Shown piece by piece: positions 7,612 through 15,630 of a stretch of 64,000 nucleotides of DNA. The position numbers and the translations under genes were made by a program. The DNA comes from Unio delphinus. Taxonomy: Eukaryota; Mollusca; Bivalvia; Unionida; Unionidae. The notes under the pieces were generated by a model, which ran no database searches, was not told the DNA's origin, and saw nothing but the letters and a program-made list of their open reading frames with translations. Where the stretch lies: assembly GCA_029339505.1 (NCBI GenBank), contig JAQISU010000163.1, positions 4,895,001 through 4,959,000 of the forward strand, in the 5' to 3' direction. Each line of letters opens with the position of its first letter. Within the stretch, counting starts at the first letter, position 1.

Positions 7612-7944
7612 GTCAATGAAGCATTAACAACCCGATTGGCTCGTGAACGACTGGATGCAATCAGGAGATTTGTACCAATTCGTGACTCTGTACGGAATAA
7701 ACTACAACAACGACAGAGTCTTCAGACTGATTTTGCTGCGGGATCTGAAGAATTGTTTAAACCAGTAACCACAGCAACGAAGGAGATAGAGCGTGCTATA
7801 CTGGGAGATGATCCTGACGGTAAAAGAAAAGAAGAGGGTCTTATTCCTGTGTTAGAAAAAATAGCAAAAAGAACTAAACAAACAAAAAAAATCCTTGCAA
7901 TCATTTCCTCAGGATATATCAACCGCTTCGAAACGAAAATTTAA
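7609..7944 (+). CDS. Hypothetical Polinton protein, N-terminal part of a split gene
   Basis: I do not recognise the family. The 111-residue frame is helical and charged (LARERLDAIRRFVPIRDSV, then KEIERAIL), which suggests coiled coil. It overlaps the 7895 frame, and an eight-A run at 7884-7891 lies just before the overlap, so the two were probably one protein of about 290 residues. The last 15 residues after the A run are likely out-of-frame. The ATG directly follows the shared 33-nt upstream box, which supports the start. Position just ahead of the virion genes suggests a structural or assembly role (inference). Confidence 0.6.
   Translation: MVNEALTTRLARERLDAIRRFVPIRDSVRNKLQQRQSLQTDFAAGSEELFKPVTTATKEIERAILGDDPDGKRKEEGLIPVLEKIAKRTKQTKKILAIISSGYINRFETKI
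7884..7891 (+). other. Homopolymer at frame break (A8)
   Basis: A run of eight A precedes the switch from the 7609 frame to the 7895 frame. It is one of several A/T runs associated with frame breaks in this element. Confidence 0.65.
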
Positions 7945-8479
7945 AGGATTTCAGGAAGAACTAGTTAGTGGACTACCTAAATCAATTATATTTACCGAGA
8001 GCGCTAAACAACAAATTCTCAACGAGGATATAGACAATTTAGGTGAATTCGCTGCTAACAGCTATGATTCACAGGAGAAGTTTTTCACGGACAATTATTC
8101 GGATTATAGAATGTCACATAATGAATGGGCTGATATAGTGAATGAAATAAATACTGGGAGTTTAGATAGAAGGATGAAGGAATACAGAGACTTCAAGAGA
8201 AAATTTCAACTCCAAATAAGACAGCCATACGATGAGAAGAAATTTATGGGGAGTGGTCTAGTTGGAAACGCTAGCGTTTCATGTCCTGGTAGTGTTCTCA
8301 GTGATATATCACGATTAGAGGTTCTTGTAGGAGGGTTCCGAGCCGGAAATAACTCACCGGAAATAATTAATGAAGCAGCTGATATCTGTAGACGATTATT
8401 TCAGGGTGGTATCATGGATATCAGCACATATCGAGATTTCATTGGCGAGTTAGTGGAAAGTGGGTATCATAGTGACTGA
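7895..8479 (+). CDS. Hypothetical Polinton protein, C-terminal part of a split gene
   Basis: The 194-residue frame continues the 7609 protein after the A run at 7884-7891; its listed Met is not a convincing natural start. It contains KFMGSGLVGN near residue 116, similar to Gly-rich protease-processing sites but with Phe where Met/Ile/Leu is expected. Two helical blocks follow (SDISRLEVLVGGF and EAADICRRLFQGGI). I recognise no catalytic motif. It is followed after 60 bp by the small virion-type gene with the same upstream box. Confidence 0.55.
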   Translation: MQSFPQDISTASKRKFKGFQEELVSGLPKSIIFTESAKQQILNEDIDNLGEFAANSYDSQEKFFTDNYSDYRMSHNEWADIVNEINTGSLDRRMKEYRDFKRKFQLQIRQPYDEKKFMGSGLVGNASVSCPGSVLSDISRLEVLVGGFRAGNNSPEIINEAADICRRLFQGGIMDISTYRDFIGELVESGYHSD

Positions 8480-8508
8480 ATTGAAAAGTCAATTGATTAG
8501 ATAAATAA

Positions 8509-8541
8509 CAATTGAAAAATTGTTTCTGATTTCAAATAATG
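8509..8541 (+). promoter_or_regulatory. 33-nt upstream box, copy 2
   Basis: This is an exact copy of 7579-7611, again ending on an ATG. Placement immediately 5' of two consecutive genes favours a conserved late-type promoter or leader over chance. Confidence 0.65.
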
Positions 8542-8988
8542 ATCATACACTACAATCATGATAAACCAACCCCCGTCTACGTAGTTAATTCACGGTTTCC
8601 GGTTTATAGAGCATACTACGGAGATGGTTTAGGTAATACCAGTGCAGGGTTATTTGCGAGAATGGCTCCAAAAGTGATGCCGTTGGCTAAACAATTAGGA
8701 ATGAAAGCAATTGATGTTATTCGTGATAAGGGTATTGGTGCTGTTGGAGATCTTGCTGGAAAAGCGTTTTCAACTGCGAAGAATAAATTAACATCATTAG
8801 TGAAATCACGGATGAAATCCAAATGATTTTCAAAACCGTTACCGTCTACAGCGGAAATGCCTGCAAGTGTTAGTAGAATTATAAATAACGCAGTAGATGA
8901 AAAATTAGCGTCGATGGTTTTAACCCCCGACCAAAGCAATATTGCAAATATGATAGCAGGAAGTGGCTTTAAAAAACTACGACGATGA
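8539..8988 (+). pseudogene. Small virion protein (pVI/pX-like), in-frame TGA at 8824
   Basis: The open part (8539-8826, 95 residues) has a YYGDGLGN motif near residue 27, an amphipathic helix (MAPKVMPLAKQLGMKAIDVI) and a basic tail (NKLTSLVKSRMKSK). After the TGA at 8824-8826 the same frame stays open for 53 more codons to a TGA at 8986. That extension ends MIAGSGFKKLRR, where IAGSG fits the adenain cleavage consensus. Its features recall adenovirus minor cement/core proteins that bind membranes or DNA and are trimmed by the viral protease. I therefore read one gene with a premature stop. Stop readthrough is possible but unsupported. The exact homologue is uncertain. Confidence 0.65.
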
Positions 8989-9029
8989 AAATGGAAAATC
9001 GCGATTTAGACTCTGATAAATAGAATAAA

Positions 9030-10442
9030 ATGTTCAAAAAGTCACATGATCCAGCGTTTGATATAGACGCCCCAGTTGGCAAGGATGATTCTGTACGCGA
9101 TTATCAATATTACGCCTATCATGCAATAGACCCAAATAGTCGAGCAAGAATCGATCTTCAAGTCCATGATACCAGTAAATACTTTCTACCCGCTGAAGCG
9201 TTTATTGAAGTAGAAGGAGAAATTGTAACAGCTGCTGATACTCCTGCTGTACCAGCACCGTATCCAGCTGGTACTCAAGTCGGTTTTGTCAATAATGGTA
9301 TCATGGCGTTATTTGAGAGTGCAAAATATCTCATTGATGGAAAAGAAATTGAGGCGATAGATCGCGATGTTGATGTGGCTACAACAATAATCGGGTTAGC
9401 GAGATATTCCGATGATTATACAAGATCAGCAGGACCTTCTATGATGTTTGCAAAAGATGCTACAAATACCGCTGGAGGAAAACAATTTGTTGTAAGACGA
9501 CCAAAGAATAATGCTGGCACCGCTAATATTGATGCCGAAGATATGATTATAAACAACGATGTTAATTTCAATCTAGGAGCTGCAACACGTATTTCAATGT
9601 TGCAAGGAGCGCGTAAATCATTTTCATGCGCGATTCCACTGCATCATATATTTGGATTCTGTAGAAACGTCCGAAAAGTTATTTATGGAGCGAAGCATAC
9701 AGTATCGCTTGTACGAAAGAGTGATGATAGTGACGCAATCTGGAGGATTCCAGCAGACAATGCAAATCCAAATGCTGATGCCGGTAAAGTCAATTTAACA
9801 AAAATATCATTGTGGATGCCAGTGTTGACTCCAGCAATCACCGCAGAATAACGATTACTATCATTTATGGACCAAGGAGGAAAGTCGTTGTTGAGTTGGC
9901 TAACCGTGAGTACAGATGTGAAGCAATCAAATCTGAACGGGTTATTCACGTGGAATCTAGCATCAAAACAAGGCGTTTCTGCGCCACGTCATATATTTAT
10001 TGCGTTACAGGATAACACACGAGTTGGCGATCAACGTTTCAGTCATATGATATTTGATCAATTAGGTGTGAAAGACGTCTCACTGAGAATAAACGGCCAA
10101 CAGGAACCATCCGAGGATATACAACTTAATTACACAGAAAATCATATTGCACGAGTTAATCATCGTCTGTTGTCATTTATGGCACGTGATCAAAATGTGG
10201 ATACTGGTTTGCAAATATCACAATATGATTTTAAAAATCTGTATCCAATCTATTACTTCTCACTGGAACATCTCGATTTGATGAGACAACCTGTTGTTGA
10301 TATACATTTTAGAGCTAATGTGACTCGTGGTGCTATTGCTGATTATAGAGCGGTTGCTGTCATTCTCAGCGACAAATCAATGCTACTTGAAGGTGTTGGT
10401 GGAAGAATGAGAGTGGTAGATGCATCAGTGGAAAACATGTAA
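9030..10442 (+). pseudogene. Major capsid protein (double jelly-roll), in-frame TAA at 9849
   Basis: Two open segments, 9030-9851 (273 residues) and 9867-10442 (191), lie in the same frame and are split only by TAA at 9849-9851. Together they match the length and layout of Polinton double-jelly-roll capsid proteins. The N-terminal barrel has NNGIMALFESAKYLIDGKEI near residue 88 and a FSCAIPLHHIFGF strand near 198. The second barrel has SAPRHIFIALQDN and an RINGQQEPSEDIQLNY segment. The protein would form the capsid shell as trimers. A single nonsense change is the simplest explanation for the stop. There is no frameshift in 1.4 kb, so loss was recent or the stop is tolerated. Confidence 0.88.
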
Positions 10443-10482
10443 TTGAAATTGTAAACGATTTAGAATCAATCAATTATGTATA

Positions 10483-10942
10483 ATGTCATATAGTAATATT
10501 AGTGTTGCGTTAACTCCCGGTCAATTAAAAAAATTGCAATCGGAATCAGCTAAAAAATGTGGAACCAAAATCACGTTGAAACCCAACCAAATGACTGGTG
10601 GTGCAAATAAACTATCGCTGACAACTCGTCAGGTGAAACATTTCAATGATGCACTAGTAGCAAAAAAGGTGTTCAGATTACTCTCTCTGCGGCTGCTATC
10701 AAAAATATGATTAAAACAGGCGGTATATTTCCGTTGTTAGCTGCGATTCCAGCATTGATTGCAGCAGCAGCCCCAGCGGTGGCTAAAGCGGCAGCGTTAG
10801 GAGCCGTTGGTACTGCAGCAGGAATGGCACTAAAGAAGGCAACTGGGAAAGGATATAAAAAAAGGGAAAGGGTCTAAGACTACCAGGAACCCCGTATTCG
10901 TGGTACAGCGGAAAGGGTCTAAGACTAGGACCGGTTTATTAA
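10483..10942 (+). pseudogene. Small hydrophobic core-type virion protein, two frame breaks
   Basis: The open part 10483-10710 encodes LTPGQLKKLQSESAKK and then MTGGANKL, where MTGG-A fits an adenain cleavage site. Homology continues in a second frame after the six-A run at 10662-10667 (ITLSAAAIKNM, then GGIFPLLAAIPALIAAAAPAV, a strongly hydrophobic stretch). It moves to a third frame after the seven-A run at 10857-10863, ending GKGLRLPGTPY...GKGLRLGP at a TAA (10940). The tail of repeated GKGLRL blocks and the GGxxPLL segment are typical of small Polinton/adintovirus virion proteins likened to adenovirus pX. Neither a DNA-condensing nor a membrane role is proved. Confidence 0.7.
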
Positions 10943-10953
10943 TTGGAGAGTCT

Positions 10954-11433
10954 ATGACTCAGGAACCTATGGTTCCCATGTCCAATTTTGATTTACTCGA
11001 TGCTGCTAAAAAACTCGCGATTAAAAACTTCAGAGGTGTCTTTATGAAAGATCAATTACCACATCAACCAAACAGCGTTGAAACCGGAATAATTAATTTA
11101 GATAACAGCACCGGACCTGGAACTCACTGGGTTGCATACGCTATTGATCCACGTGGGATTGTCTATTTTGATTCATATGGATTAGCCCCACCAAAAGAGT
11201 TTATGCGTTATATAAAAACCCTTCCAATGAAGACTTGGTATTCTACGCTACCAACACAACAAATGAATGACCCACCAATATGTGGCAGCGAAGTATTAAA
11301 TGTCCTTAACGCTATTTCTAACTCCTTGAGTAACCCAAGCGGAAAACCACCACATGTTGTCGTGAATGAATACACTAGTAATCGCTGGAGAAAATCGAAG
11401 ATTTTTCAACGAAGTCGTCAAAAACGATTTTAG
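10954..11433 (+). CDS. Adenain-like cysteine protease (maturation protease)
   Basis: From the ATG at 10954 the enzyme has 159 residues; the frame is open upstream to 10900, overlapping the previous gene, and another Met lies at 10978. Catalytic residues are visible in order: His58 in GPGTHWVAYAID, Asp73 in YFDSYG, an oxyanion Gln in STLPTQQMND, and Cys110 in PPICGSEVLNVL. This is the C5/Ulp1-fold protease found in adenoviruses and Polintons, which trims capsid and core proteins at (M/I/L)xGG-x or (M/I/L)xGx-G. Matching sites occur in the PLA2, pVI-like and core-type proteins nearby. The C-terminus is basic (RWRKSKIFQRSRQKRF). The frame is intact. Confidence 0.92.
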   Translation: MTQEPMVPMSNFDLLDAAKKLAIKNFRGVFMKDQLPHQPNSVETGIINLDNSTGPGTHWVAYAIDPRGIVYFDSYGLAPPKEFMRYIKTLPMKTWYSTLPTQQMNDPPICGSEVLNVLNAISNSLSNPSGKPPHVVVNEYTSNRWRKSKIFQRSRQKRF

Positions 11434-11457
11434 AGAGAGAAAGAGTTTTACAATAAC

Positions 11458-12984
11458 ATGATTGATATTTGGGGGAGATCTTTGAAACCCAAACCCGATG
11501 ACACTGCAACCGGTGATGTAAAAAAACTAATCAAAGATGAAATAGCTGAGACGTTAAATTTAGCAAGTGTTGACCCGAACGAAATAGTTGTATTTCAGGA
11601 CAAACAGGGTAAATTGAAAAGCAGTGATGTGTCATTGAATGACATTTTGATACGGCAGCGCGACGCCGCTGAAAACTCTATTGCGCTATATAGCAACAGT
11701 GGACAACTTAAACCAGGCGCACTTGTGTCTACAATCACCGACGCGATTGACGCCCACAAACGTGATCTGGAGGATTATATACGAGGTTATAGTACTTTTC
11801 GCAAAAATGTCGTACATACATTCTTTGGAACCCCGCTTGTGGTTGGCATGACTCTCGCTGAAATTAAAAACTATCTATCGCTATTCTTTTTTAACAAGGA
11901 CGCGGGAAGGATGATGAATGAAAATGAAATCAAGGCAAATTATCTCGAGATTTCTAAACTAATAGAAGATCAAAAACCCACTAACGACGTCATTGTTAAG
12001 TTTTTTGGAACCCCGCTTGTGGCAGGCATGACTCTCGCTGAAATCAGTGAGTTTATCGGCAAGCACACTCACAATGCCTACATCGCTAATAATTTCTTTG
12101 TTATCCCGGCTACATCTACAATAACTCTCAAAGATATTAATATGTTTATGGTGAGACAAACAACACTTAATACCATCGTGGATAGATTTTTGGGGAGAAC
12201 ACCTGTTTCTGAAACCACATCGTTGACAGGTCCAACCCTCGCTGAAGTTAAAAAAGCTATTGACGAACAAAAATCCGCCAGTGAAATGGTTAACAAGCTC
12301 TTTAGAGGACCTGAAGGTTACGATACCACTACGACATATTTTGACCTCGCTAGTGATTATAAACTCCCAGTAGATATGGATTTTAGCTTCTTTTTGACTT
12401 CATATTTTAAACGCCGCGATAAAACGTTGATGAAATATACTGAAATCGATAAAACCTATTCCGACGTCATTGACGATATTCTTAAACTAAAGGGGAATTT
12501 TGAGTGGGTACAAAAACCAGTCAATGACATTGTTGATAAGTTCTTTGGAATTCCACACAACGCGGGTATGTCTCTCGTTGAAATTATCGCGGCTATCAAT
12601 AAGGTAAAAATTCCACATAGTGTAAGCGCCGTTAATAACATCGTGTACACGGTTGATAGTGGAACTTTTGATTGGATCCGAGGAAACAGAAATTATCTTT
12701 ATGTTGGCCACAGACATACTGGTGTACCAGGTTGCTACCCACTTACAATAATACATCACCGTAAATTTGATTTGGAATTCAGCAACACAGGTATCAGAGG
12801 TGTTAACACATTGATGTATATACTAGAGAAAATACCAAAACCTCCACCCTATATACCAGTCCCATTTCCGATTGTTATAAGCAATTCCGACGAGTCTGTG
12901 ATTAGGGAGCCACTACCCTGGATAATAGAATTTGTATCCGGTGTCCCCTCATCCGATCCTAAAACCACTTCGTTAATAGGATAA
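11458..12984 (+). CDS. Repeat-built fibre/spike-like protein
   Basis: The 508-residue protein opens MIDIWGRSLKPK, an N-terminal signature I associate with Polinton fibre-like proteins (recollection, moderate trust). Residues about 115-400 repeat a unit of 40-60 residues centred on FFGTPLVAGMTLAEI: clear copies lie near 121, 181 and 358, with decayed copies (FVIPATSTITLKDI, FLGRTPVSE...TLAEV, LFRGPEGYDTTTTYFDL) between them. A non-repetitive C-terminal part of about 130 residues has aromatic and Gly-rich strands (YLYVGHRHTGVPGCYP) and could be a receptor-binding head. By analogy with adenovirus fibres I infer a trimeric spike anchored by its N-terminus. No enzyme motif is seen, and the frame is intact. 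Confidence 0.6.
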   Translation: MIDIWGRSLKPKPDDTATGDVKKLIKDEIAETLNLASVDPNEIVVFQDKQGKLKSSDVSLNDILIRQRDAAENSIALYSNSGQLKPGALVSTITDAIDAHKRDLEDYIRGYSTFRKNVVHTFFGTPLVVGMTLAEIKNYLSLFFFNKDAGRMMNENEIKANYLEISKLIEDQKPTNDVIVKFFGTPLVAGMTLAEISEFIGKHTHNAYIANNFFVIPATSTITLKDINMFMVRQTTLNTIVDRFLGRTPVSETTSLTGPTLAEVKKAIDEQKSASEMVNKLFRGPEGYDTTTTYFDLASDYKLPVDMDFSFFLTSYFKRRDKTLMKYTEIDKTYSDVIDDILKLKGNFEWVQKPVNDIVDKFFGIPHNAGMSLVEIIAAINKVKIPHSVSAVNNIVYTVDSGTFDWIRGNRNYLYVGHRHTGVPGCYPLTIIHHRKFDLEFSNTGIRGVNTLMYILEKIPKPPPYIPVPFPIVISNSDESVIREPLPWIIEFVSGVPSSDPKTTSLIG

Positions 12985-13042
12985 TTGAAAGGAAAATCGT
13001 TCGGATTTCACAATTGAAAACGCTAGTATTTTTAAAATAAAA

Positions 13043-13588
13043 ATGATTTCATCAACGCAATGTCGCTATGATCAGGTCAGAGAATTTCAGACTAGACTCA
13101 AAACCCTCACTGAGGAGTATCAAATAAAAATAAAAAAATACCGACGAAAAATCACCGCAATTGATATTACTATGTACTCGGTATCAAGCGTTCTCGCTGG
13201 CGCCGGAATAATACTTGCATCGGTTACAATGATTGCCCCGGTCGTAGTTCCAATATGCATTTCTGCGGTGGCTACAATCGGGGGTATATCAACCGGGATA
13301 GCAAAAAAGATATCATCATGCAGCCAGAGTAAACTGCAGAATTACTTAATTCAATTTCATATTGCATCAACCGCATATTCGCAGTTATCCCTGATGATAT
13401 CGTCGTCACTCGATAAAACAATTATATCAGATAGTGAATTCTCAGCGATGGTCAGTATTTTTGATTCCGCGATATCGAAATTAGAGCGACAACATGAATA
13501 TAATAACAATGACAACACCGATGGAATTGGAAAACACGAACCCAAAAACCAAAATGATCTCAATAATCTCAACCATACCAGATTGTGA
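13043..13588 (+). CDS. Membrane protein with coiled coil, Polinton type
   Basis: Residues 10-40 are charged and helical (FQTRLKTLTEEYQIKIKKYRRK). Residues 44-84 form one long or two adjacent hydrophobic segments rich in Ala, Gly and Ile (SVLAGAGIILASVTMIAPVVVP). The remainder is helical with an acidic ISDSEFSAMVS motif. Proteins with this layout recur in metazoan Polintons; function is unknown, and a virion membrane or host-membrane role is only a guess. The last 50 residues lie in a 151-bp tandem duplication (13,436-13,586 copied at 13,587 onward). The natural C-terminus may therefore have been altered, and the Asn/Asp-rich tail could be an overlap artefact. Confidence 0.7.
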   Translation: MISSTQCRYDQVREFQTRLKTLTEEYQIKIKKYRRKITAIDITMYSVSSVLAGAGIILASVTMIAPVVVPICISAVATIGGISTGIAKKISSCSQSKLQNYLIQFHIASTAYSQLSLMISSSLDKTIISDSEFSAMVSIFDSAISKLERQHEYNNNDNTDGIGKHEPKNQNDLNNLNHTRL

Positions 13589-13748
13589 GTTCTCAGTGAT
13601 GGTCAGTATTTATGATTCCGCGGTGTCAAAATTAGAAATACAGCATGAGTATAATAACAATGACAACACCGATGGAATTACTTCAACAAATAGTGGAGAA
13701 CACGAACCCAGTACAAACAAGCATGATATCAATAACATCAACGGAACC
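13436..13748 (+). repeat. Tandem duplication at the junction of two genes (151-bp offset)
   Basis: Block 13,436-13,586 (starting GAATTCTCAGCGATGGTCAG) is repeated from 13,587 (starting GAGTTCTCAGTGATGGTCAG) with about 85-90% identity by eye. Each copy holds the 3' end of the membrane-protein gene and an ATG-bearing start like that of the next gene (ATAACAATGACAACACCGAT). Copy 2 has an extra block near 13,680-13,692. The offset is not a multiple of three. Confidence 0.85.
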
Positions 13749-14994
13749 CGAGTTTAGTGTGAATTTCCCTAGCCCAGTCCCCGTGAAGGAGATAGCGCTA
13801 GCAAAACTACGAGTGTATCACAGTTGGCCTAATATCAGATCAAAATCATTTGGTGGTCAACAACCCAATAATTCTTTAGTGTTTGCAAATAAGAATAAAC
13901 CCGACGGAACCCCAGACTGGAACGTCGTTTCGATACCAACCGGATCATACCAAATCGAACAAATCAATAATGAATTCGCGCGTAGAATAAAATCGATTAC
14001 TGGAACAGAATCGAAAATCGCTATAACAGTTCATGAGCCGACGATATCATCCGCAATTGAGATAAGCACAGAAGGATACGTCGTAGATATCTATCAGAGT
14101 TCTATTAGAACCGTACTAGGATGGCCTGAAAAACCACCGGAAAAATCCACCACCGACTTAACCACGGACGTAGAATCATATCATGAAATCAATCCCAGTT
14201 ATCGAGATAATTTATCTGATATAAGAAAAGGAAAAATCGCCGATAGATTTATATTCACCAACAAAGACACATTGCAATGGGATTTTATCATTAAAAGAAC
14301 AACCGACTCATCTGTTACTATTTCATTTACGCTAACTGACGTCCGTGGTTATTTTAATGAGATTAAACAATTATATGACATACAACTAGAACAACTACGG
14401 CAAACAAGATCGCAAAAACACGTTGAAATAATAAATCAACTTATATCGGACATGGCATATATCTATGAACTAATTATTCAAACAATAATTAATGACAACA
14501 GCGACAATAAACAACGATTCCTAACCGATTACAATATCACAGAAGACAATCTGCGTAATTTCAAGTTTCCGAAATACAACGCTGATGAATTAGCAAGAAT
14601 TGTTAAAACCGATATCAAAGCGCTACAAAAATCAGATTCAACTGTCCTCCTCAAATATAATAATGATCCAGATGGTGGCGGTAGGCATATCGCTCCGTTC
14701 AACGTGAATATTTCATCGGTGATTGCGCTCAATTTAGTATGTGATGTTATCAAAGGAAGCTATCAGATTAATCTAGAGCAATCAAATCAAGCTCAGCAGG
14801 GATATATTCTTTATTCGTTTGCACCAACAGCTCCTCCAGGATTCCTAATTATTGAAAACCCAATTAATCCTGTCTACATGCGATGCCATAATAATTCATT
14901 AACCAGAATTAATTTCAAACTCACCGACCAGTCAAATAATTTGATTGATTTACAAGAAGAGGTGTTAGCGATTAGTTTGTTTGTAAAGTCCTAA
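13645..14994 (+). CDS. Penton-like minor capsid protein
   Basis: This 449-residue protein has the conserved layout of a widespread Polinton structural protein. A strand FSVNFPSPVPVKEIALAKLRVY (about 37-58) is followed by SWPNI, IPTGSYQIEQINNEF (97-111), a VLGWPEKP segment, and a C-terminal core with NVNISSVIALNLVCDVIKGSY, YSFAPTAPPGFLIIENP and LTDQSNNLIDLQEE (near 427). That family is generally taken as the single-jelly-roll minor capsid or penton component. The central part (about 200-320), rich in Asn and Gln and helical, seems an insertion relative to shorter homologues. The start lies in the duplicated block, so an upstream ATG in copy 1 would be its counterpart. The frame is intact. Confidence 0.72.
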   Translation: MSIITMTTPMELLQQIVENTNPVQTSMISITSTEPEFSVNFPSPVPVKEIALAKLRVYHSWPNIRSKSFGGQQPNNSLVFANKNKPDGTPDWNVVSIPTGSYQIEQINNEFARRIKSITGTESKIAITVHEPTISSAIEISTEGYVVDIYQSSIRTVLGWPEKPPEKSTTDLTTDVESYHEINPSYRDNLSDIRKGKIADRFIFTNKDTLQWDFIIKRTTDSSVTISFTLTDVRGYFNEIKQLYDIQLEQLRQTRSQKHVEIINQLISDMAYIYELIIQTIINDNSDNKQRFLTDYNITEDNLRNFKFPKYNADELARIVKTDIKALQKSDSTVLLKYNNDPDGGGRHIAPFNVNISSVIALNLVCDVIKGSYQINLEQSNQAQQGYILYSFAPTAPPGFLIIENPINPVYMRCHNNSLTRINFKLTDQSNNLIDLQEEVLAISLFVKS

Positions 14995-15046
14995 GGACTG
15001 GATCAAATATTCGGTTAAAATCATTTCTTATTTTTTGTTAACTTGT

Positions 15047-15276
15047 AGCAGCAGAGAGGGTGATGACCACATCGTTGCGAGCAAAATTGATTAAAAAATC
15101 GTAAAATCTCCGTTTTTGCAAAAACGGAGACTTTTTTTTGGGTTAAATGAGATTTTGTTGGAAGCCTTATTTTTTGTCTGAAAACGTAGTCTATAAGTCT
15201 TATTTTGCTCGAAGACGTTATCTGGAAGCCTTATTTTTTGCTCGAAAAGGGTGGTCTGTTCACCCTCTCTGCTGCT
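15047..15276. repeat. 17-bp perfect inverted repeat near the element's right end
   Basis: AGCAGCAGAGAGGGTGA at 15,047-15,063 has its exact reverse complement at 15,260-15,276. Between the arms are a terminator-like hairpin and three imperfect ~33-bp direct repeats (GGAAGCCTTATTTTTTG type, about 15,162-15,257). This could be part of the Polinton terminal repeat or of a foldback. Confidence 0.75.
15108..15129. terminator. Perfect 22-bp palindrome followed by T run
   Basis: Arms CTCCGTTTTTG and CAAAAACGGAG abut with no loop and are followed by ACTTTTTTTT. The shape recalls a hairpin terminator but lies in a eukaryotic-type element, 115 bp past the last gene. A structural or end-replication role is equally possible. 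Confidence 0.45.
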
Positions 15277-15280
15277 TGAA

Positions 15281-15620
15281 TTATAATAATGTACATCCAA
15301 ATATTACAAAGTGTGTACAGAATATCATAAAATATAATAATGTACATCCTTATATCACAATGTGTATAAAGAACATCATGAATTATAATAATGTACATCC
15401 AAATATTACAAAGTGTGTAAATAACATCATGAATTATAATAATGTACATCCAAATTTTACAATGTGTGTAAAGAACATCATAAATATATAAATATCGTAC
15501 ATCCATATTCAGTTTTACAAAGTGTGTCAAGAACATCATGAAATATATAATGTACATCTATATATTATAAAGTGTATAAAGAACATCATAAAATATATAA
15601 TGTACATCAATATATTACTA
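15281..15620. repeat. 51-bp satellite, about 7 copies
   Basis: GTACATCC recurs at 15,291, 15,342, 15,393 and 15,444 (exactly 51 bp apart), then at 15,497, 15,552 and 15,602 with small length changes. Units read roughly AATAATGTACATCCAAATAT then TACAAAGTGTGTAAAGAACA. Two diverged related units occur at about 19,613-19,700. Confidence 0.9.
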
Positions 15621-15630
15621 TCACAGAATT

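Larger units (their letters stand above)
1..15280. mobile_element. Polinton/Maverick (adintovirus-like) element, right-hand part
   Basis: A contiguous set of genes diagnostic of Polintons is present: packaging ATPase, retroviral-type integrase, protein-primed PolB, adenain-like protease, double-jelly-roll capsid protein and a penton-like protein. Genes are packed with short spacers and occur on both strands. The left end is outside the window. The right end is inferred to lie between the last gene (14,994) and the start of a 51-bp satellite at about 15,281, in a stretch rich in inverted repeats. The terminal inverted repeat and target-site duplication cannot be confirmed because the other end is missing. 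Six frame breaks at or beside homopolymers and two in-frame stops show that the copy is decaying, or that assembly indels are present. Confidence 0.93.

Noticed and set aside
15091..15557. Minus-strand frames across the Polinton end and satellite
   Set aside because: They read through repeats and show no family resemblance.
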